Assembly: GCA_002633005.1 (NCBI GenBank)
Contig: NMRA01000608.1
Span: 167,850 to 231,849 of the forward strand
Source: Phoronis australis
Taxonomy: Eukaryota > Phoronida > Phoronidae
Direction of reading: 5' to 3'
DNA: 64,000 bases
Positions 11,167 through 22,626 of this stretch are shown one piece after another. Every line of letters begins with the position of its first letter. Position 1 is the stretch's first letter. The notes beneath the pieces were generated by a model, which did no database searches, was not told the DNA's origin, and saw nothing but the letters and a program-made list of their open reading frames with translations. A program made the translations under genes and the position numbers.

Positions 11167-12441
11167 AACAGGCAGCGCCAATAAAGTCGGAGGGATTTTA
11201 TAGGGGGGTTGATGGTTTTTATGTTCTTGTTGATGGAAATAGACCCCTATCACGACAAGAAATATGACGAGATCATTTTTAAAAGGCTCTTCTTTATTTT
11301 TGTTTTTAGCTAAGCAAGACAGGACGACATGCAACTTTAAGCAGTGTTCTCCAAAATAGAAAACTCAACAGGGGTTATAAAATTTAGGAAGATATTTGAA
11401 AATTTATTTGCATGCTGTGTATGTTCTGTACGTTAGTGTGTGGAATCAGTAACAGTGAACTGATGTCAAACCTACAAGATTATCTGTTTCGCGTAAAAAA
11501 TTGTCATTTTCGTCGTTGCGTTAAATTTAAAACTCGACACAGGTGACACAAACTCGTCGCGGCAGAACTGAAACTCGTCACTGCAAGAAGTCAAACAACT
11601 TGTGGAGAACACTGTGCAAACGCATATTTTTGCATGTGTTATAAAATACAAGTGCCCGTTCAATCGTAATCCATTTGGCTGTTAGGAACTTCGGCAGTAA
11701 GTTGAACTGTGGTGGCAAATGTTTCAAGAAGTGAAGAATAGTTGGTTAGGGAAGGTGGAAGTTAGAAGCAGCTACGGACCCAGCTACGGATCAAAGAAAC
11801 ATTAGAGCACCTAAGGAAGTCTAAAAACTGGTGTCATTTTTTCCTCACTGTGGTGACAATTTATTGTTTGTCTCAGAATGAACTAACAGCATGTTTTTAG
11901 CCAGAAAGGCAAAGTTTGTTCCAGTCATGTTGATACCTGTGCTCATTGAAGAAATGCTGCCCATATCAAGTTCAGCCAAAGTCTCATTTCTAATTGAAAA
12001 GCTGCACAAAAGCATGTATGCAAGGATAAGCAAGGTTTGAAACACCATGATTTTTTAAGTGATGAGTGAAAACAACCCTGCATCATTTTTGCTCGTCTCA
12101 GGTGGGTTTTCTTTTTTGAAGAAGTGAGCAAGCAAAGAATGCCGTACCACTAACTCTATTTTCAAAAAAAAGAACAAAAAAATGAACTCAGACCAGAATG
12201 AACTAATGCTTTTTAAGCTGAGTTGAGTGCATTTCAGGCAAATAAAATAAGTCACTGTGACAAGAAAACTTCATGGGGTTGGTATTGAGCAGTGGAGATC
12301 TGTCAGTTCTCTAGTCCTGAAGTCACCTCTAGTCTGAGTACTATTTAGGAGCAAGCTGAGACCCGTTTCAATCGGTAACTAGTTTTTGATGTAATTTGCT
12401 GGTGAGAAGGTTGCTCACGTCTGTCATTACTTGTAGCCACN
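11167..12441. other. no gene recognised
   Basis: Only short frames without domains. A segment at about 11528-11615 (CTCGAC, CTCGTCGCGGCAG, TTGTGGAGAACAC in order) has a diverged relative at about 44220-44302, so it belongs to a dispersed repeat. A single N at 12441 joins this stretch to a solo TIR. Confidence 0.45.
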
Positions 12442-12851
12442 CCACCACTAGATTTGTCTGGCAGTGTTCATTCGTGATACCTGGGCTTACGGTGAAAATT
12501 TTGCGACTGGTTTCAAGGGGTTACCTCTTGGATTGATCTAGCTCAATTTTTGTGCCCTGAATATGTTCGTCTGGCGGGTAGTCCCCACCACTGAAATTGT
12601 CTGGCAGTGGCCAATTTTGATACAGTGGATTAGGATCAGTAGTAGGTATCCAAGGCAGTTTGAAGTGGTTACCAGAAAAGTTGATCTAGCTCAATTTTCG
12701 AGTGTCATTCTCTTGGCTCCCCTGACCACACCCACCAGAGCGAACCTGCCAGACAGCCATTTCCAAGCATCAGGATACCCATAGAGCACTGTGGCACCAA
12801 AGAAAATTGGTTACCTTTTCATGCCCAAAAAAGCTCTGGGATCCCGGTCTA
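12442..12851 (-). repeat. solo right TIR of element 1 family
   Basis: From about 12491 it matches 10812-11166 closely, with a few substitutions and a short insertion (GGATCAG near 12634). It ends in the same GCTCTGGGATCCCGGTCT at 12851 and is followed by A. There is no internal coding region. It could be a solo end, a deleted copy, or an assembly join at the N of 12441. Confidence 0.85.
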
Positions 12852-13810
12852 GTAATAGCGTATGTTTTGTGAAAGAATAAAGATATGTTTAAAATTTATG
12901 TGCCATTATTACGTTGCCACCTTTCTTATGTAAGGTACACTCATTGAAAAATAGCCCCCTGGCCAATTTTAATGAAATTGACCTTTAAATGAGAACTTCA
13001 CAATTATTCCCGGTCCTCAAAAATCTAATACAGTTTTTTTTCTCCTAGTAAAGTGTGTGTCCTGTAGGCAATAAATGAAGTACTCCTTTTCTCTTGTTTT
13101 TCATGGAGACCCATCCCTCTGCTATTCAATTAGATTATAATTAAATTCACCCGTCATCATTATAACACTTATGCAGCAAATTACAATCAAACATCGATAA
13201 ACGTAGCGGTACAGGCCTGACCCATTCACACCACAGACGCACAAAACAGAACAAAAACAATACAAACACATCCACAAGCACATCATAGATTTCACAGAAT
13301 ACAATATCAATGTGAAGTACATGTATGATGTAACACAGGATAGAAAACATAGGAAAATTGATCCTCGTGGCAAGGCTTATTCTCCCAGTATTTTTTATAA
13401 TGAAACTTTATAATAAAAAACAACGGTTCTCATACAAAAACAGGTAGAAAGATTAAGGTTAATTACATTGCAGGCCCCCTACGAAGGAAAAAATTATTGG
13501 GNGGAATTCCTTACAAAGAACTCATAGTAATCATCTTTACAAGAGATACTAGTCTTGTGATAATATGGGAAACAGTAAAATTATGTTATAACTAAACATC
13601 GGAAATAGTCCTTTTGTGTAATTAACAAAATAACGGTCTACACGTTCTTTAAAATTCCTGACTTACTTATGATGGCGGTCAATCCTTCTGTATTTTTAAA
13701 ACTTGTTGGTTGTTTGGGTCGAATGTCTTGATACTGCTGTGCTGTGCATGAATGTTTTGCGGGTTTTTTTTGATGAATTTCGAATCACAACTTCCCTCGT
13801 GAATATCAAA
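12852..13810. other. no gene recognised
   Basis: AT-rich sequence with a single N at 13502. The overlapping reverse frames at 13122-13373 are cysteine- and tyrosine-rich without a domain and do not look like a gene. Confidence 0.45.
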
Positions 13811-14584
13811 AAGGACCCCCCAAAAAGGAGGTACCACACAAAACCAATTCCATATGATTCAATACATGTCACAGATCACTTAATGCCCTATGACAGAAAA
13901 CTTACCCTCTGCAGTGTTCCCGGCAGAAACCCCCAAAAATCTCAACCACTGTATGCCATCAAAATTTGAGCTAGACTAGATTTTCGAAGTACCGGCCAAA
14001 ACTGATTTTAAACGAACAATAGTACCGCACTGAGCACCAAATGACCCATGACAGACAAATTGCACTCTGGAATGGGTCCAGCAGAAACCAAAAAAGGATC
14101 ACCCCCCAAAAAAATGAGCTAGCACATACATTTGAGGTATCACACAAAACCAATTCCATGAGGTTCAGTACATGTCACAGGTCACTAAATGCCCTATGAC
14201 AGACAAAATACACTCTGGATTGTGTCTCAAAAATCTCAACCACAATATATGCTTTGAGGTACATTAGATACCCGAGGTACCGGCTAAAACTGACTTAAAA
14301 CCAATAATCCACCAGATGACCCATGACAGACAACAAATTGTGCACTGGAAGGCGTTCGCCAGAAACTCAAGTACACCGTAAAAGAAGCTAGATCATTCGG
14401 GGTACCACAATAAACAGTTCCATGTGATTCAAATAGATGTTACTGGTTACCAAATACGCTGACAGTTAAAACCCAGTGTGGGTTGTGCTCGACAGCCCCA
14501 GAAATCTCAACTACCGGTAAGTAATATTAGATAATGAGTTTATACTTTTGGGTCTACTGAGCTCTCACACTGGATGTCAAATGG

Positions 14585-14830
14585 ATGATGGCAGAGAGTA
14601 AGCATTTTGGAAAGTACCTGATAACAGTAAAACTTAGGGATACCAGGAACTGTCTAAAACCAACCCACACAGTGAAGTTTAAGAACGCAGATTCTGTAAA
14701 ATATAAAACGCTACCAAAACTGCCAGCAGAAAGGATACGTCAGCGACAACACATGGCCCCTAAATTTGCGCTAGATCGAGGAACCACGAAAATTATTTCC
14801 AAGGAGCCCTTTCATCCCATTGACTACTAA
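14585..14830 (+). other. open frame of unknown meaning inside element 2
   Basis: An 81-codon frame, basic, without a motif I recognise, between the left arm and the conserved exon. It may be a remnant of element coding sequence or chance. Confidence 0.15.
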
Positions 14831-15009
14831 ACAATACGCTGAAAGAAAAGTAACAGACGTGTTTTTAAAAACATTCTTTAATCAAAATAAACTACATGAA
14901 ATAGAGCAACACTTTCAAACAGCATTATAACAGATAATTAAAATCACTGTATCGACGAGAACATCAAGCTACTATATGTTTAATGTCAACAGTAGTTTCC
15001 TGTTAGTTT

Positions 15010-15378
15010 TTAATACGTTTCAATATCAGATTTGTCACTGCTACTCCAGTTTGATTCGGGCTCGCTTGTTTCGTCATAGCCCATTTTCTTTACCTCTTGA
15101 TCGGCTTGATTTTCTTGTAAAAGACCAGCACCTTCAAAAAGGACATCAGGAACGGTAGATCCACAAAACCATTTGGGAGTGTAGTATCCAACTTGTACCT
15201 TCCAACCGTAGGTAAGAGGATCCAAACCGTTTCCAGGATCGGCCGAATCGATTTGGCCCCAAAGCAAGGCAACATAATGGGCTCGTTTCAGCTTGTTCAA
15301 TAGTGTCTTTCGGCAAGGAGGAAGCAATGCGCAGTCAATCTTCTTGATGTTGGACATCGTAGAATGTTTTATTGACAA
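15010..15378 (-). pseudogene. C-terminal exon of an element-1-type protein
   Basis: It reads NIKKIDCALLPPCRKTLLN, then RAHYVALLWGQ, a TYGW motif and TPKWFCGSTVPDVLF, followed by an acidic serine-rich tail. This aligns along its whole length with the plus-strand exon at 9297-9665. The probable exon start is just upstream of the SNIKKID phrase; the Met at 15378 need not be used. The rest of the gene is not visible in this element, hence the pseudogene label. Confidence 0.65.
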
Positions 15379-16393
15379 GGGACCAACTGTCTAAAAGCTG
15401 ACGAACAAAAACATAAAACCCATGCGCACACCCAGCCTTTAGTTTTTTGGGGGGGGCTCAAATTTCTGACCAAGTGGATCTTTTGCTGACAGAAAAGCTG
15501 GAGGACTAAAAAACGGGGTACCACCCTGAGTACTGTGCGTCTGCGTCTTTTTAGTGGACTTTTTGTCTCGTTTCCACGGACTGTTTGTTTCTCTGAGGCG
15601 GACCTTTTTGTCCACTTCGCCAAATGGGGGGGGGGGCTCGTTCGAGCATACCGTGGTTGAGATTTTTGAGGGTTTCTGCCAGGCACAATCCAGAGTGTAT
15701 TTAGTCTGCCGGTCATAGGGCATTTAGTGACCTCTGACATGTATTGAATATCATGTCATTGTTTTTTTGTGGTATCTCGAATGTATGTGCTAGCTCATTT
15801 TTAGGAGGTCTTATTTGGTTTCTGCCGGACCCATTCCAGAGTGCAGTTTGTCTGTCATGGGTCATTCAATGTTCAGTGCGGTACTATTGTTCCTTTTAAA
15901 TCAGTTTTGGCGGGTACCTCGAAAATCTAGTCTAGATCAAATTTTGATGGCATACCGTGGTTGAGATTTTTGAGGGTTTCTGCCGGGCACAATCCAGAGT
16001 GTATTTTGTCTGTCATAGGGGTTTTAGTGATCTGTGGCATGTATTTAATCACATGGAATTGGTTTTGTGTGGTACCTCGAATGTATGTGCTAGTTCATTT
16101 TTGGAGCGTCCTTCTGTCGGACCCATTCCAGAGTGCAATTTGTCTGTCATGGGTCATTCGGTGTTCAGTGCGGTACTATTGTTCGTTTTAAATCAGTTTT
16201 GGCCGGTACCTCGAATATGTAGTCTAGCTCATTTCCTGGGCCTTTTGTAAGTCCCCCAGGGGTCACACCCAGAGTGCAGACAACGGCAGACGTCCATTTC
16301 TGTACATACTGAAGTGGACTCTAAATGCTCCCGTGGTCAGATGTTGGTACCTCGTTCATCTATGCTAAGTGCTCTGGGCTGCCGGTCTATATC

Positions 16394-16954
16394 AGCCAAA
16401 ATGAATTTATTCAAGCCGTTCAATCTCTGTAAAACAGTTATCCCGGCGTCTAAAATCTAACTTTAGTTATTTAACCAAATTTGAAGATTAAGATTTTTTG
16501 GAGCATGGTCCAAGATTATTTACCATACCTCTATATAAAAGGAGACTAGAGTAACCCAAGCAACTGCACAGGGGAATGTCTTTACAGTATAGGTAAGAAC
16601 ATCCAGTGTAGGGCGAACTTCGCTGAATTCATGCGCCCTTTCGTCGGCTTTGAGGCCGTATGAACTCGACCCACTTGCACGAAAAATGCTGGAGACGTAG
16701 ATGAGGCACAACCAACTGAGCCAAGGGTTGGTCTAAACACAATGCATTAGCCTACGTGTCGTAGCGCTCGATCGGGGCCTGGGTCGAGGGCCTGGCATAA
16801 CTAGCCCCAGAATAGAAACAGTTTGTTACTCACAAAATTTGCAGCCATACTTCACGAACTCCGGTAAAAGAGTGACTCAAACCACGAGGTCTTGGGTTTT
16901 CAATGACTAGCGAACAGATAACTTACAGTAGACGCCACTATGGACAGTCAGAAT
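16394..16954. other. no gene recognised
   Basis: Unique-looking sequence between element 2 and the first repeat block. The reverse frame 16520-16711 has no domain. Confidence 0.4.
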
Positions 16955-16957
16955 ATG

Positions 16958-17032
16958 AATAGTGACTCTCGCTGGTTTGAGCTCCGGACTCCTGTTTGGG
17001 AGACCCGGGTGCGAATCCTGGCTTTACTAATG
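16958..17032 (+). tRNA. tRNA-like sequence, pseudogene or SINE head
   Basis: GCTGGTTTGAGCTCCGG resembles a D-arm, ACTCCTGTTTGGGAG an anticodon arm, and GGGTGCGAATCCTGGC a T-arm with a B-box-like GGTGCGAATCC. Weak pairing of TAGTGA with TTACTA at the ends could form an acceptor stem. The boxes are imperfect, so a functional tRNA is unlikely; a tRNA-derived SINE head or tRNA pseudogene is the better reading. Confidence 0.35.
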
Positions 17033-17171
17033 GCTGACAATCGAGCATTGCACGAAGGTGTCTCCTGCTATTCTCCTCTTAGCTCCGTCTTACTAGTGAC
17101 TGTACGTAAGGAAATGAATGAGAACTTGGATATAATGAGAAAGTGATTTCCGGGGCTGTGTTCATATCATT

Positions 17172-17345
17172 ACTCTGCGCGTGTAAACGCAGAGTACTGT
17201 TGTTCCTGGGTTTTCTTCAATTTTATCACTTTGCGCGTGTAAGCGCAGAGTACTGTTGTTCCTGGGTTTTCTTCAATTTTAGTCTTCTTGTTACTCTGCG
17301 CGTACAAGCGCAGAGTACTGTTGCTCCTGGGTTTTCTTCAATTTT
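17172..17345 (+). repeat. three stacked 5' hairpin motifs
   Basis: The motif ACTCTGCGCGTG-NN-AGCGCAGAGTACTG followed by TTCCTGGGTTTTCTTCAATT occurs at about 17172, 17228 and 17292. Each has arms ACTCTGCGC / GCGCAGAGT able to form a hairpin. This is the 5' start motif seen before other units (46964, 51103, 54347, 55449), here in triplicate. Confidence 0.75.
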
Positions 17346-18530
17346 ACTCTTATTCTTCTTATTCTTATTCTTCTTCCGACAAACTTTGAGGCTTAATAAC
17401 TCCAAACTAGGTGCAGGTACGTTCTTCCAATTCAGCATATGATTTTTGACAACACATAAATTTTGATTTATTATATAATCATATTCCATATTGCACCGGA
17501 AGAGGTCGTTTGGTGCAAAGGTCTAATAATTTTCAAAATGCTACTGCTCCTTCAGTTTTAAAGCTATCTTTTTCAAATTCGGTGCACAGGTATAAGTCAC
17601 ATGACGATTTAAAAAATACTTTTCTAAGTAATCGAATCATCCAATCCGATAAAACAGGTCAAAGGTCATTAGGTGCAAACTAAAATTTTGAGCTAGACAC
17701 TTCAAATTCACAAGTCTGATTGGTACGTCTAATTCAATTCGAAATACAAAGTTTCAGGTCATTTAGTACAACCATGGGGTCATTAGGTGCATTTTTCTTC
17801 AGAAAATTTGTCCTTTTCATTCACCAAGTATTCTGATGTGTCAACCGTTAGACAACTGTGATTCTCAGCATTAAATATACTTTTTACGGACTTTGCAATA
17901 GTTCTACTAAAAGGGCTTGTAATGCACTAGATCGGGTCAATTAGTACAAAGGTCATCTACTTTTGAAAAGGTTATTTCTCCTCCATTTTTCAAGGAATTC
18001 TCTTCAATTCCAGCACATTTGTGTTAACCTACATGCAAATTTAATACCGTACTTTAATAAGCAATAGGGACATCCCACCAGAAAAAATAGGTCAAAGGTC
18101 ATTGAGTGCAAACTAAAATTTTGAGCTAGACAGTTCAAATTCACAAATCTGTCTAATTAAATTCGAAATACAAAGTTTCAAGTCATTTAGTGCAACCATG
18201 GGGTCATTATGTGCAATTTTCTTTTGAAAATTTGTCCTTTTCATTCACCAAGTATTCTGATGTGTCAACCATTTGGCAACAGTGAATCTCAGCATTAAAC
18301 ACACTTTTCATGGGCTTTGCAATAATTCTCCTCAAGACGCTTATAACGAGTCGGATGGGGTCAATTAGTGCAAAGGTCCTCAAAATATAAACATGTTATT
18401 TCTTCTACAATTTTAAATAATCCCTTTTCATATTGGTAAACGGGTTGCTGTCAGTAACTTCCCATAACAATTATTTTAATATGCACGCGCAGAGTCAATT
18501 ATTGTCACGCCGTGACAATAATCTTTCTAC
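17346..18530 (+). repeat. unit A1
   Basis: A-type body starting CCGACAAACTTTGAGGC. It ends in ATTATTGTCACG-C-CGTGACAATAAT (perfect 12-bp arms) then CTTTCTAC, one base different from the usual CTAG. The body has two subrepeats, each with a GTGCAAAGGTC line and an AGGTCAAAGGTCA site. Confidence 0.75.
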
Positions 18531-19712
18531 TTCTTCTTATTCTTCTTCCGACCAACTTTGACACTTAATCACTCCAAACTGGGTGCAGGTTCATTATTTA
18601 AATTCAGCATATCATTTTTGACAGTACATAAATTTTGATTCGTTATACAATCATATTCCATATTGCACCGGAAGAGCTCAATTGGTGCAAAGGTCCTGTA
18701 ATTTTCAAAATGATACTCCTTCTTTATTTTAAAAACTATTCTTTTCAAATTCCGTACACAGGTATAAGTCAATAAGGCAATTTAAAAAATTACTTTTCTA
18801 AGTAATCGGGCCATCCAATCAGATAAAGCAGGTCAAAGGTAATTAGGTGCAAACTAAGATTTTGAGCTAGACACTTCAAATTCACAGGTCTGATTGGCAC
18901 AGGAAATTCAATTCGAAATCCAAAGATTGAGGTCATATAGGGCAAACATGGGGTCATTAGGTGCATTTTTCTTCTGAAAATTTGACCTTTTCAATCAGCA
19001 AGTATTCTGATGTGTCAACCGTCAGACAACTGTGATTCTCAGCATTAAACACATTTTTCATGGGCTTTGCAATAATTCTCCTTAAGATGGTTATAATGCA
19101 CCGGATAGGGTCAATTAGTGCAAAGGTCATGTAACGTTCAAAATGTTATATCTCTTACGTTTTTCAAGGAATTCTTTTCGATTTCAGCACACTTGGGTAA
19201 GTCAACATGCCAATTGAATACCTTACTTTACTTTGCAATAGGCCTAACTAATCAGAAAAAATAGGTCAAAGGTCATTGAGTGCAAAGTAAAACTTTGAGC
19301 CCGAGACTTCAAAATTATATATCTGTTTACTAAGTGCGATTGAGTTTGAATTCTAAATGTTCAGGTCATTTGGTGCACCTATGAGGTCATTAGGTGCATT
19401 TTTCATCTGAAAGTTTGACCAATTCATTCATCTTGTATTCTGAAGTGCTTAAAGTACATCATCTGTGATTTTTAGCATTAACCACACTTTCAATCGAGTT
19501 AACCATTACTCCTCATCGGGGCTCATAATGCACCGGAAGAGGTCAATTAGTGGAAAGGTCATCAAAAAATTAGTATGTAATTTATTCTACAATTTTAAAG
19601 AATTCCTTTTCATATTGGTAAATGGGTTGCTGTCAGTAACTTTCCATAATAATTCCAGTAATACGCACGCGCAGAGTCCGTTATTGTCACGCCGTAACAA
19701 TAATCTTTCTAG
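18531..19712 (+). repeat. unit A2
   Basis: A-type body (GACCAACTTTGACACTTAAT). The 3' hairpin TTATTGTCACG / CGTAACAATAA is followed by CTTTCTAG at 19709-19712 and T. Preceded by a TTCTTC-rich microsatellite. Confidence 0.75.
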
Positions 19713-21164
19713 TTCTTATTATTACTATTCTTCTTTAATTTTCATATTGTTATTACTCCTACATTCATTCATTTAGAACAATATTATTCACTGTGATTGA
19801 TAAGATAGTTAAGGGATTTATATTGATATTTTTTGACCCTAAATGCACTAGCATGACCTGAAACGGGTCAACTAGTGCATTTTTTGAAAATGCTTCTTCT
19901 TCTACAGTTTTTTAGATAGACTCTTCGAATTTTGTTAACAAGTAGGGACTAAATAAGCGCATCAGAAATTTACACGGATTTCCAATCGGACCAAAAGAAC
20001 CGAGTTTCCGGGTCAAAGGTCATTAAGTGCAAAAGTGATTTTTGAACTAGACCTTTCATAATCATGCATATGATTACCATTCATAAAGGAAGTTCAGTCA
20101 AAAACTTTGGGGTCACTGGGTGCAACTGTGGGGTCATTAAGTGCACTTTTCTGTTAAATTTAAGACTTTTTCAATCAGCTTGTACTTAATTAATGCATTA
20201 GTGAGAGCATTCAAATTCATGGTGGTTCAACCAATTGCCGATCAAATTCTATTGATCCCATGGATGTGACTCAAAATGCACCGGATTGCCCCAAAAAGGG
20301 TCAAGGTGTGCAGTCCGTCGAATGGCTTCTCCTCCTACAGGTTTTTAGATAGACTCTTCAAATTTTGATAGCAAGAATGCACTAGAGATCTGCATCCCAA
20401 ATTTACTTGAAATTCCAATCGGATCAAAGGAACCGAGTTTCTGGGTCAAAGGTCATTAAGTGCAAAGGTGATTTTTGAGCTTCAGGTTTCATAATCATGC
20501 ATATGATTACCATTCATAAAGGAAGTGTTTAGTCACAAACGTTGGGGCCACTAAGTGCAGTTTTGTGTAAAATTTAAGACTTTCTAATCAGCTTGTACTT
20601 AAATGATGCATTAGGAAGAGCGTTCAAATTCATGGTGGTTCAACCAATTGGCGATCAAATTCTATTGATAATACGTGTAATGACCCAAAATACACTATAG
20701 GACAGCAAGAGGGTTAACCAATATAATTCTTTGAAGTGCTTCTCCTTCTGCGATTTTTGAGATTGCCTTTTAAATTTCGTGAACAGCTTGAAGCCATATA
20801 AGAGCACCCACAACTTACATGGAATTTCGATCTGATTAACTGAACCGAATTTCTTGGAGAAAGGTCAGTAAGTGCAAAAGAGATTTTTGAGCTAGACTCT
20901 ACATAATCATTTATATCATTTTCATTCGCAAAGGAAATCAATTCACAAATTTTAGGGCCATTAGGTGCAATTGTGGAGTCATTAAGTGCAGTTTTCTCCT
21001 GATAATCTAACTTTTCACTCTTGCTCTTTCATAGTTACCAGGGATATCTCTCTCTTTCACACAAAAGATGCAACTTCTATGCAATATAATGCGCCTGTAC
21101 TCCATTCTGCATGTGCGTACACCACGCGCAGAGTTGTAAGTGTGCATACGCAATTGCGTTCTAG
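19713..21164 (+). repeat. unit B1
   Basis: B-type body (TTGTTATTACTCCTACATTC start, then GACCTGAAACGGGTCAACTA lines). It ends CGCGCAGAGTTG, then ACGCAATTGCGT (perfect 12-bp palindrome), then TCTAG at 21160-21164. It has three subrepeats, one more than the 1.0-kb B units. Confidence 0.75.
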
Positions 21165-22300
21165 TTCTCTTTCGTATTCTTCTTATTCTTCTTCCGACCA
21201 ACTTTGAGGCTTAATAACTCCAACTTGGGTGCAGGTACGGTCTTTATATTCAACATATGACCTTTTTACATTATATAGACTTTGATTCTTTATAAAATCA
21301 TTTTCCATATTGCACCGGAAGAGGTCGTTTGATGCGAAAGGCTACTCATTCTTCAGTTTACAAGCTATCTTTTCCAAATACGGTGCATAGGTAGAAGTCC
21401 ACAAGACAATTTAAAAAATTACTTTTCTAGGTAATCGAATCATCCAATCAGGTAAAAAAGGTCAAAGGTCATTAGGTTCAAACTAAAATTTTGCGCTAGA
21501 CACTTCAAATTCACAAGTCTGATTGGTAGTCTAATTCAATTCGTAATACAAAGTTTCAGGTCATTTAGTGCAACCATGGGGTCATTAAGTACATAATTCT
21601 TCTGAAAATTTGTCTTTTTCATTCATCGAATATTCTGATGAGTCGACCGTTAGACAACTGTGATTCTCAGCATTAAACAAACTTTTTACGGGCTTTGCAA
21701 TAATTCTCCTTAAATTACTTATAATGCACCGGATGGGGTCAATTAGTGCAAAGGTCATTTAACGTTCAAAATGTAAATATATCTCCTGCATTTTTCAAGG
21801 AATTCTTTTCAATTTCAGCACACTGGTGTAAACTAACATGTCAATCAAATACCCTATTTTACTAAGCAATGAGCCCGTCCAATCGGAATAAATAGGCCAA
21901 AGGTAACAAACTAAAATTTTGAGTTAGAGACTTCTAAATTACATATCTGTTTAGTAAATGCAATTGAGTTTGAATTCTAAATTTTCAGGTCATTAGGTGC
22001 ATTTTTCTTCTTAAAGTTTGACGAATTCTTTCATCTTGTATTCTTAAGTGCTTTAAGTAAGACATCTGTGATTCTTAGCATTAACCACACTTTTAATCGA
22101 GTTTACACTTATTCCCTCATCAGGGTTCATAATGCACCAGAAGGGGTCAATTAGTGCAAAGGTCATCAAAATATTAAGATGTATTTTTTCCTACAGTTTA
22201 AAAGAGTTCTTTTCATATAAGTAAACAGGTTGTTGTCAATGATATTCCATAACAAGTCCTGTAATACACACGCGCAGAGTCCATTATTGTCACGCCGTGA
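21165..22300 (+). repeat. unit A3, 3' end cut off
   Basis: A-type body. The 3' hairpin stops after GTCACGCCGTGA at 22300 and the sequence jumps into the interior of the next A unit (GATTCGTTATATAATCATATT). This is a deletion or recombination joint that removed a CTAG end and a unit start. Confidence 0.7.
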
Positions 22301-22626
22301 TTCGTTATATAATCATATTCCATATTGCACCGGAGGTGGTCATTTGGTACAAAGGTCATATAATTTTCAAAATGCTACTCCTTCTTTGCTTTAAAAGCTA
22401 TTCTTTCCAAATTCGGTACCCAGGTATAAGTCAATAAGGCAATTTAAAAAATTACTTTTCTAAGTAATCGGGTTATCCAATCAAGTTAAACAGGTCAAAG
22501 GTCATTAGGTGCAACCTAAGATTTTGAGCTAGACACTACAAATTCACAGGTCTGATTGGCACATGTAATTCAATTCGGAATACAAATTTTCAGGTCATTT
22601 AGTGCAACCATGAGGTCATGAGGTCT
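22301..22626 (+). repeat. A-unit fragment (A4)
   Basis: The internal part of an A body only, from the ATATAATCATATTCC line to CATGAGGTCATGAGG. It is then followed by a new TTATTC microsatellite and a unit start. Confidence 0.6.

Larger units (their letters stand above)
4860..11167 (+). mobile_element. long-TIR DNA transposon (element 1), decayed
   Basis: The sequence from 4861 rightward is the reverse complement of that ending at 11166, over about 330-355 bp (4861-5190 against 10812-11166). The tips are GACCGGGATCCCAGAGC and GCTCTGGGATCCCGGTC, each flanked by TA. This fits a TA target duplication or a TAG..CTA tip. The interior holds a multi-exon gene on the plus strand (5215-9665), broken by frameshifts and stops. 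A 970-base assembly gap and several single N lie inside. The same tip recurs in a solo TIR ending at 12851, and a similar one (CCGGTC-TA) at 16393, so several elements share one terminal sequence. I cannot assign a named superfamily from sequence alone. The protein belongs to a metazoan repeat family with the motif HAFTxCDxTSAF. Confidence 0.8.
13811..16393 (-). mobile_element. second TIR element with subterminal repeat arms (element 2)
   Basis: The left arm (about 13811-14480) and the right arm (about 15646-16393) are reverse complements. Each is built of subrepeats; in the right arm the phrase GCATACCGTGGTTGAG recurs at 15646 and 15950 (period about 304). The right tip reads CTGCCGGTC-TA, like element 1; I could not find a matching left tip, so the left end may be truncated. 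The interior carries the reverse-strand exon 15010-15378, homologous to the last exon of element 1. The element therefore looks like a deleted, probably non-autonomous relative. Confidence 0.65.

Noticed and set aside
13122-13373. Cysteine-rich reverse frames, considered as a small secreted toxin-like peptide
   Set aside because: No regular cysteine framework, no clear signal peptide, and two overlapping frames of equal quality.
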